From assembly GCF_010365785.1 (NCBI RefSeq), contig NZ_CP048387.1:682001-746000 (forward strand): a stretch of DNA of 64,000 bases, given 5' to 3'. How positions within the stretch are numbered: the first letter of the stretch is position 1; every line of letters starts with the position of its first letter. This DNA comes from Spiroplasma sp. TIUS-1 (GTDB taxonomy: Bacteria > Bacillota_I > Bacilli_A > Mycoplasmatales > Mycoplasmataceae). The notes beneath the pieces were generated by a model that was given only the letters and a program-made list of their open reading frames with translations, was not told the DNA's origin and searched no databases. The position numbers and the translations under genes were made by a program. Below, piece after piece: positions 55,981 through 64,000 of this stretch.

Positions 55981-58813
55981 TTTTTAAATATGGTTCTAAA
56001 TACTCAGCTGTATAACTTCCTTTTGCTTTTAATAATTGTTCAGGTGTCCCAGATCCAACAATTAATCCACCACCTGTTCCACCGTCTGGTCCTAAGTCAA
56101 TTATATAGTCTGACATTTTAATAAAGTCTAAATTGTGTTCAATTGTTAAAACTGTGTTTCCATAATCAACTAATTTATTTAGTACTTTAACTAATCTAGA
56201 AACGTCATCGATATGTAAACCAGTTGTTGGCTCGTCTAATAAAAACAATGTATTTCCAGTTTGTCTTTTCAATAGGTGTGTTGATAATTTAACACGCTGA
56301 GCTTCCCCACCAGATAATGTTGTACCGTTTTGACCTAATTTAATGTAACCAATTCCAACTTCTAATAATGTGTCTAATTTATCTTTTATATTAGGTATAT
56401 TTTCAAATAGAGTACTTGCTTCTTCAATTGTCATATCCAAAACATCTGAAATATTTTTACCTTTGTACTTAACTTGTAGAGTCTCTTCATTGTATCTTCT
56501 TCCCAAGCAAACATCACATTTTATTTCTACATATCCTAAAAACTGCATATCAATTTTTACAATACCATCTCCACGGCAATTCTCACATCTACCACCTGGA
56601 ACGTTAAATGAAAACCTACCTTTTGCATAACCTCTCATTTTAGAATCAGGAGTCATTGTAAATAAATCTCTAATGTCATCAAATACAGATGTATATGTTG
56701 CTGGGTTAGATCTTGGTGTTCTACCAATAGGGTCTTGAGAAATATAAATTATTTTATTTACATTATTTGCTCCTGTAATTTTTGAAAATTTACCGGTTCT
56801 AATTCTCTCTTTTCCAATTTCGTTCTTAACACCTTTATAAATTATTTCTTCTAGTAACGTCGATTTACCTGAACCTGATACACCAGTAATTGAAATAAAT
56901 TTTCCAAGTGGAATTGTCACATCAACATTTTTTAAGTTGTTTTCACGTGCTCCTTTAATTTCTATTGTTTTACCATTTCCGCTTCTACGTTTTTTTGGTA
57001 TTTCAATCTTTTTAACTCCACTCAAATATTTTCCTGTTAATGATTTATCATCTTTCAAAATTTGTTCATAAGTTCCTTCGAACGTAATTTCACCACCGTG
57101 TTCTCCAGCCCCTGGACCAATATCAACAATTCAATCTGACGCTTTCATTGTGTCTTCATCGTGTTCAACAACAATTAATGTGTTACCTAAATCTCTTAAT
57201 TTTTTTAAAGTTCCAATTAACTTATCATTATCTTTTTGGTGCAATCCAATTGATGGCTCGTCAAGAACGTAAAGTACTCCTGATAACTTCGAACCAAGTT
57301 GTTTAGCAAGTCTAATCCTTTGAGCTTCTCCACCAGACAATGACATTGAAGCTCTTTCTAAGTTTAAATAACTTAAACCAACTTCGTTTAAAAAACTTAT
57401 TCTTGAAACTAATTGCGTCATAACAAGTGAAGCAATTTCTTCTTGTTTTTTTGTTAAATTAATATTTAATAAAAAGTCTAAATTTTCCCCAATTGTCATT
57501 GCAACAAAGTCTGCAATACTTTTGTTTTGAATTTTAACAGCAAGAGCTGTCATGTTTAGTCTTTTACCTTTACATGCCTCACAAGTTCTTGAAGACATAT
57601 ATTTTAAATAGTTTTTTCTAGCATCATCTGAGTTTGTTGAAATATATCTTCTTTGAATTAAAGACGAAATTCCATCTAGTGGTTTTGATTGTCTGTATAC
57701 ACTACCTGACGAAGTTTCAATTGTCACATCAACATCATATTCACTACCATTTTTAATAATATCAATTTGTTTATTTGTAAAATTTTCAATTGGAACATCA
57801 AGTGAAATTTTGTAATGTGCTAATAATTTTGAGAACATTTGTCAATCAATGTTTTTTGATCCAACAGTGTTCTTGAAAAATGCAATAGCCCCTTGGTTAA
57901 TAGTCAAAGATTTATCTGGAACTATTAAATTAAAATCGGGAATCATATTTGTCCCTAATCCTGAACACTCCTCGCAAGCTCCATCCTTTTTATTAAATGA
58001 AAATAAGTTTGGTTCCAAATTTGAAATCATAAATCCACATTTTTTACATGAATGATTCGTTGAATATAAAACTTCTTTGTTTCCATTTTTTGGTTCTACA
58101 ATTTTTACAAGACCCTTTGAATACATTGCACACATTTCAATTGCAGAAAACAATCTAGAATTTAAATCATCAGTATTTTTATAGATCAAACGATCAACTA
58201 CAATTTCAATATTGTGTCTTTTGTTTTGTTCTAATTCAATATCATCTTCAAGTAGTCTCATATCGCCATCTACAATAACACGAACAAAATTTTCCTTTTT
58301 TAAGTTATAGAACAAGTCCTTATGAGTACCTTTCTTATCTCTAACTATTGGTGACTGAATAAAAATTTGATCACCCTCTTTTACATTCTTTTTGACAGAA
58401 TTATAAATCTCTTGAACAGTTTGAGAAGAAATTTCTCCATGTCCATTAATACAAAAAACTTGACCAATATTTGCTCAAAGTAATCTTAAGTGATCGTGAA
58501 TTTCTGTTGCAGTTCCCACAGTTGATCTTGGATTATGGCTAGTTGTTCTTTGGTCAATTGATATTGCAGGTGATAAACCTTCAATATCATCAACTCGCGG
58601 TTTTTCTGTAGTTTTAATAAATTGTCTAGAAAAAGATGAAAGTGATTCAACATATCTTCTTTCACCTTCTGCATAAATTGTATTAAATGCTAATGACGAT
58701 TTACCAGAACCAGATACACCAGTAAATACAACAAGTTTATTTTTCGGAACCTCTATATTAATATTTTTTAAATTATGTTCTTTCGCCCCAATTACAATAA
58801 TCTTATCTTTCAT
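55973..58813 (-). CDS. uvrA: Excinuclease ABC subunit A
   Basis: UvrA is 946 residues with two ABC modules. The first Walker A is [12 protein letters not shown], and the signature-type [16 protein letters not shown] is in the N-terminal module (residues about 480). The second module has [13 protein letters not shown] and [15 protein letters not shown] with LDEPTTGLH. Zinc modules are visible as CKKCGFM to CEECSGLG, and CENCRGDG to [10 protein letters not shown]. Several TGA codons encode Trp. It recognises DNA damage with UvrB, whose gene is immediately upstream. Confidence 0.96.
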
Positions 58814-58814
58814 A

Positions 58815-60791
58815 TTATTCTCCCTCTAGCTGTATGATTATGTCTCTTAATTTAGCTGCTGTTTCAAAATCAAGTTCACGTGCTGCTATAATCATTTCTT
58901 TTCTTGTTGAAGCTATTAACTTCTCAATTTCAGTTTTTCTTTCTTTCAACGATTTAGATTTAAGTTGTGCAATTTTGCCCCTAATATCTCCATCATGCAA
59001 TGATGCTGCCAAATCTTTGGTTATTGTTTTTGGAACAATGTTATTTGCAATATTAAAATCTTCTTGAATTTTACGTCTTCTTGAAGTTTCTTCCATTGCT
59101 TCTTCCATAGATCTACTAATTGTGTTTGCATAAAAAATAACTCTACCATTTTCATTTCGTGCAGCTCTACCGATTGTTTGTATTAGACTTCGTGTATTTC
59201 TTAAGAAACCTTGTTTATCTGCATCTAATATACAAACTAAACTTACTTCTGGAATATCCAGTCCTTCTCTTAAAAGGTTTACTCCAACTATTACATCATA
59301 AACACCTAAACGTAAATCATTTAAAATTTGGCTTCGCTCAAATGTTTTTAGTTCTGAATGAATATAGGCAACTTTTATATTTTTATCTTGTAAATATTCT
59401 GTAATACTTTCTGAAGACCTAATTGTCAATGTTGTTATGAATACTTTTTCACCTTTAGGAGTTCGTAAATTTATTTCTTTTATAATATCGTCAATTTGAC
59501 CTTCTTGCTTCCTTACCTCAACAATTGGATCAAGTAACCCAGTTGGGCGAATGATTTGTTGTGCAACATTTTCTTTTGCCAACTCAAGTTCATACTCACT
59601 TGGAGTTGCTGAAACATAAATAGTTTGACCAATTTTTGACTTAAATTCTTCAAAGTTCAGTGGTCTATTTTCTTTTGCTGAAGGCAACCTAAATCCATAT
59701 TCCACAAGCGACTCTTTTCTGCTTCTATCAGTTTGATACATACCTCTAATTTGGGGCATCGTCATATGTGATTCATCAATAACTGTTAAGAAACCATTCG
59801 AACTAAAAAAATCAATCAATGTTCAAGGTACAGATCCTATTTCTCTAAAATCTAAATACATTGAATAATTTTCAATTCCAGAACAAATACCAAATTCAGA
59901 TAGCATATCTAAATCATAGTTAGTTCTTTTTTGAAGTCTGTCAAGTTCAATATATCTACCTGCTTGATTTAATTCTTTGCTTCTTTCATTTAGTTCTTTT
60001 TTAATGTTTTCAACAACAATATTAATTTTGTCCCTATCACTAACATAAGCTACAGCTGGATAAATTGTCAATGTTCTTAATGATTCTAGTTTAGTATTGT
60101 TTAATGGTTCATATGTTCCAATGCTTTCAATTTCATCTCCAAATAATGAAATCTTATAATACATCTTGTCACTTCACCCTGGTCTAATTGTTATTGCGTC
60201 ACCTTTAACTGAAAAACTACCAATTTCATCATCAGTATCATTTCTAATATAACCCATCTGAATTAAGTCAGTTAATGTTTGTTTAAGATTTATTGTTTCT
60301 CCTAAATCTAATTGAAGAAATATTTTTTCATAAGTAGTTGGATTTTGTGTTGGATAAATTGCAGCAACCGAAGCCACTACAATAACATCATCTCTAGTAA
60401 CTAATGAGTTTAATGTTCTAACTCGCATCATGTCTAAATCAGCATTTCTTCTAGCATCTTTGCCAATATACAAATCTCTTGCTGCAACATACGCTTCTGG
60501 TTGGAAAAAATCGAAATGTGAAACATAGTACTCAACTTTGTTGTTGGGAAATAATTCCTGCATCTCAACATATAATTGCATAGCAAGTGTTTTATTGTGT
60601 ACTAAAACTAGAGTAGGTTTTTGAACTTTGTTTATTACGTTTGCAATTGTAAATGTTTTACCAGTCCCAGTTGCCCCTAACAATACTTGATCTTTTACTT
60701 TGTTCAAAACACCTTCAGCTAATTTATCAATTGCAAGAGGCTGATCACCTGACGGTGCAAATTTTGTAACTAACTTAAATTTCTTTTCCAT
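58815..60791 (-). CDS. uvrB: Excinuclease ABC subunit B
   Basis: UvrB is 658 residues. Helicase motif [13 protein letters not shown], the [15 protein letters not shown] damage-loading hairpin, [35 protein letters not shown] and GRAARN motif VI are present, and the C-terminal UVR motif ([28 protein letters not shown]) that contacts UvrC closes it. TGA codons occur as Trp. A strong GGAGG precedes the start. The leader carries a hairpin (60805-60852). The uvrA start overlaps closely downstream. Confidence 0.96.
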
Positions 60792-60804
60792 ATTTCCTCC
60801 AAAA

Positions 60805-60852
60805 TGTAAAAAACACTACAAACGACAAAAGTCATCAGCAGAGTGTTTTTAT
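60805..60852 (-). promoter_or_regulatory. uvrB leader hairpin with candidate promoter
   Basis: AAAAACACT pairs with AGTGTTTTT around an inner stem (ATGAC with GTCGT, loop TTTT), followed by T residues, only 14 bases before the uvrB ribosome binding site. A TATAAT (about 60851-60856 on the minus strand) lies just upstream, so a transcript would begin with this hairpin. It looks like a terminator or attenuator in the leader of uvrBA. Confidence 0.45.
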
Positions 60853-60860
60853 TATATATT

Positions 60861-60888
60861 AAAAAAAACACCCTTGGATGTTTTTCCT
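60861..60888 (-). terminator. Terminator of secA
   Basis: AAACATCC and GGGTGTTT pair around AA, followed by a run of T on the minus strand. It begins four bases after the secA stop codon. Confidence 0.75.
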
Positions 60889-60891
60889 TTG

Positions 60892-63756
60892 TTAACCTAT
60901 TTTTGTCAAAATGTCTATTTGAGTACTATCGTCATTATCATCGATATCATTAATTAACTTTTCTAATTGAGGATTTTCTTTAATAATTTTATCTAAGTCC
61001 CTAATCAAGATTGCTTCTTGTAATAATTGCTTTCTTACATTATCAGGTTGACCATGTGATAGTTTATTAAACATTTCCATTATTAAATCATTATTACCTC
61101 TAACTTTTTTGAAGTTATATTTCGTGGCAACAGCAACTATCATTTCATCTGTAATTTGAACTTGTTTTTTTTGTTCAAAAATCATCTTATCTAGTTTTTG
61201 CATAAATTGAGATAAAATATTTTGCTTAATTAAAATATTTCTTTTTTGTTCTTCTGTAAGTTCACTTGAAAGAATTTCTTGAAATCTTTTTTCAACATTT
61301 GGTCTTGTAAATTGTTCTTTTTCAATTCCTATTTCACTTAATATTTGTTTCACATCTGCTTCAGTAATTCTAACTTCTGGTTTAGTTTCGTGAACATGAT
61401 CTTGACCAGATTGTTGAATATTTAAGTTTGGCATCATATCATCATTAATCGAAGTTATTAAGTGTTTAACTGAAACACTTGCTATATTTATCTTCATATT
61501 ATTGAACATTCTTGATGACTCTTCAATATACTCGTGTAATGGGTTATTTTGAGCATATTGCTGTAAATAAATACCAGATCTTAATTTTGAAGAAATGTTA
61601 ATGTGCTTAGTTCAATATGAATCCAAGTTTTTAACTATAGTAGTTCTTTCAATTTTAGTTCTAACATCTTGTGGAATATTTCTTGATTTATATAGATAAT
61701 ATTGCATCATAAGTACTTGAATTTTTTTAGCAATCCCTGCCTTATCCAAACCTAAATAATCGTTTTTGTTTCATGAGTTAGGATCTATAAAATCTTTTAC
61801 TATATCATTTTTTAATCTATCAAGATTTATAATCCTTTCTCCACGCACAACCTCAGATGAATCATTAACTATTTCATAAGCTGTTGTATATTGAAATCTT
61901 TCTAATACTTTTGTCAAATCCTCTTGTAATAAGATTGTATCTCTCTGAGAATAAATTGATTCACGTTGTTGTGAAAGGATATTATCATAATCTAAAATAT
62001 TTTTTCTTTGATCAAAGTTTAATCCTTCTAATTTTTTTTGTGCATTTGTTAATGCTTTGGTAAACATTTTTGAGTTTATATGATCATCTCCAAGTTTGGC
62101 AAACATATTTCTTACTCTAGGTGATGAAAACCTAATCATTAAATCATCTTCCATAGTTATATAAAATCTTGATGAACCTGGGTCACCTTGACGACCTGCA
62201 CGTCCACGTAACTGATTATCTATACGACGAGCTTCATTTCTTTCAACACCTATAACAAATAAACCACCATTTTTTTTAACATCATCTGAAAGTTTAATAT
62301 CAGTACCACGACCTGCCATGTTTGTTGCTAATGTTATTGATCCAACTTGCCCGGCCATTTCGACAATATCTGCTTCTCTATGATGATTTTTGGCATTAAT
62401 CATTTCAAACTTCAGACTTTCATTTGTAAGGTATCTTGAAATTTGTTCTGATGATTCAACAGATGTTGTACCGATTAGAATTGGTCTACCGTTTGCAATA
62501 ATTTCCTTAATATCTTTTGTCATTTTTAACAATGCAGCTCTTTTAGTACCAAATGTAAAGTCAGGTAAATCTTTTCTAATTACTGGTTTGTTAGTTGGAC
62601 ATTGAATTACACGTGTATTGTAAATTTTAATAAATTCTTCTTCTTCAGTCTTCGCAGTTCCTGTCATACCTGAAATTTTTGAATAAAGTCTGTAAAAGTT
62701 TTGATAAGTAATTGTAGCAAGAGTTTGAGTTTCCTCTTCAATCTTTACCCCTTCCTTAGCTTGAAGAGCTTGTTGTAGGCCATCTGAATAAGAACGACCA
62801 TCCATAACCCTACCAGTAAATTGGTCTATCAATTTAATTTCCCCATCAGAAACCATGTACTCAACACCCTCAGAAAATGTAAAATTCGCACGTAATGCGT
62901 TTGTAATTAAGTGAAATAATTCTGAGTTCTTAATATCAAATAACTTAACAAGCCCAAAGAATTTTTCAGCTTTAGCAATTCCTGAATCAGTCATATTTAT
63001 TTGTTTTGTTTCCAAATCAAACTTTAAATCCACATGTTTATTTAATTTTTTTGCAAAACTGTCAGCAGCTTGATATTGATTGTTTCTATTCTGAGTTCCA
63101 CCTGAAATAATTAAAGGTGTTCTTGCTTCGTCAATCAATACTGAGTCAGCTTCATCGATAACAACATAATTTAGACCTCGTTGTACTTTTTGAGCAAAAT
63201 CAATTACCAAGTTATCACGCAAGTAATCGAATCCTAATTCCGCATTTGTTGTGTAAGTAATATCTTGAGAATATGCTTGCCTTTTTAAGGGTTTAGATAA
63301 AGCCCTACCATTTAGCCCTACAGTTAAACCTAAAAAATTAAATACTACTCCATTAATCTTACTATCTCGTCCTGATAAGTATTCATTAACAGTAACAATA
63401 TGAACAGGTTTTCCTGTTAGCGCATTTAGATAAACAGGAAAAATTCCTGTTAAAGTTTTTCCTTCACCCGTTCTCATTTCGGCAATATCACCATTATGTA
63501 AAATAATTCCACCAATCAACTGAACTTTATAAGCCTTCATTCCAAGTTTTCTATAAGCTGCTTCACGAGCAACCGCAAAAGCTTCAACTAATATTGAATC
63601 CAATGACTCACCATTTTCTTGAATTCTTTTTTTAAATTCATCTGTTTTTGAACGTAATTCTGTATCTGACAGTTTTGCATATTCACTTTCAAGAGCAATA
63701 ATTTCTTCTGCCAATTTACTATGTTTTTTAATTATGCTTTTATCACTTGCTGCCAT
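60892..63756 (-). CDS. secA: Protein translocase ATPase SecA
   Basis: SecA is 954 residues. MRTGEGKTLTG is Walker A, IDEADSVLIDEARTPLIISG is the DEAD-box region, SGMTGTAKTEEEEF, TNMAGRGTDIKLS and QLRGRAGRQGDPG follow. The C-terminal helical domains are present, but the short zinc-binding tail seen in many bacteria is absent; the protein ends DILTKIG. Several TGA codons are Trp. It drives lipoprotein and secreted-protein export through SecY. GGAAATT, a weak ribosome binding site, precedes the ATG at 63756. Confidence 0.96.
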
Positions 63757-63794
63757 ATTTAATTTCCATTATCATTATGACTATTTTAACATAT

Positions 63795-64000
63795 CTAATA
63801 ACTTTGAATAGTTTTTGATGTTTTAAAAATTTCATGAATTCTTGGGAAGTATTCCAAGGAATGCTCTCCACTATAATTTTTTGCATATCCAGTTACGTAA
63901 GTATCCTGACAGCTATTTTGAATTTTGCTGAGTATATTCTCTGTTGGAAAATTATGTCCTCCAGAATATTTACTCCAACTTTTAACATTATTTGTTCCAC
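63795..64000 (-). CDS. C-terminal end of a ComEC-like MBL domain protein, 5' end outside window
   Basis: Only the last 68 residues are in the window. They read KSWSKYSGGHNFPTENILSK, then DTYVTGYAKN, then GEHSLEYFPRIHEIFKTS. The Gly-His motif, the strand around YVTGYAKN and the His-x3 turn before the terminal helix resemble the end of the metallo-beta-lactamase domain of ComEC/Rec2 competence proteins (GHHGS...NxYGHPH). The family assignment is uncertain because no N-terminal sequence is visible. The stop lies 38 bases before the secA start. Confidence 0.5.
   Translation of the reverse strand, partial: GTNNVKSWSKYSGGHNFPTENILSKIQNSCQDTYVTGYAKNYSGEHSLEYFPRIHEIFKTSKTIQSY

Overview
The window comes from a wall-less, AT-rich mollicute, most likely the Spiroplasma/Mesoplasma/Entomoplasma group or a close relative. 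The clearest evidence is the genetic code. Almost every long gene contains in-frame TGA at positions where the protein family has tryptophan (for example the Trp pair near the N terminus of L13 and the last residue of S8), so TGA is read as Trp (code 4). Read this way, many apparent short fragments join into complete genes. All supported genes lie on the minus strand, so each operon runs from high to low coordinates. I saw no tRNA, rRNA, CRISPR array or mobile element.

Layout in transcription order. 64000-52200: end of a ComEC-like protein, secA, uvrB-uvrA, folC, a FolT-like ECF S component, a GIY-YIG protein, pepA, a membrane protein and alaS. 48360-32340: one long S10-spc-alpha ribosomal operon from rpsJ to rplQ, including secY, adk, map, infA, rpmJ and rpoA and lacking rpmD. 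S5 (466 aa) and L29 (306 aa) carry very large Lys/Ala-rich C-terminal tails. 32215-22422: the ECF energizing module (ecfA1, ecfA2, ecfT), truA, a TSUP-like membrane protein and a 1396-aa FtsX-type permease. 22340-20298: a purine riboswitch, an NCS2 nucleobase permease and a 61-aa duplicated membrane peptide. 20208-18471: proC, then a structured leader with rplM-rpsI. 18355-9601: a flippase-like protein, a polytopic membrane protein overlapping ligA, then gatC-gatA-gatB. 9491-5437: lineage-specific membrane or secreted proteins and an MBL-fold hydrolase. 5393-1: the most interesting locus.

That locus holds two cobalamin-type riboswitches, each preceded by the same promoter core and followed by a terminator hairpin. 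The first precedes nrdF-nrdI-nrdE. This NrdF lacks three of the carboxylate metal ligands (Val, Pro and Lys instead of Glu), the signature of the metal-free, DOPA-radical class Ie ribonucleotide reductase. The second precedes an ECF S component and a lipoprotein, predicted to be corrinoid uptake. Together they suggest a B12-gated choice between a metal-free reductase and a B12-dependent alternative encoded elsewhere, powered by the EcfA1/A2/T module in the same window. That is an inference and would need the rest of the genome and ligand-binding data.
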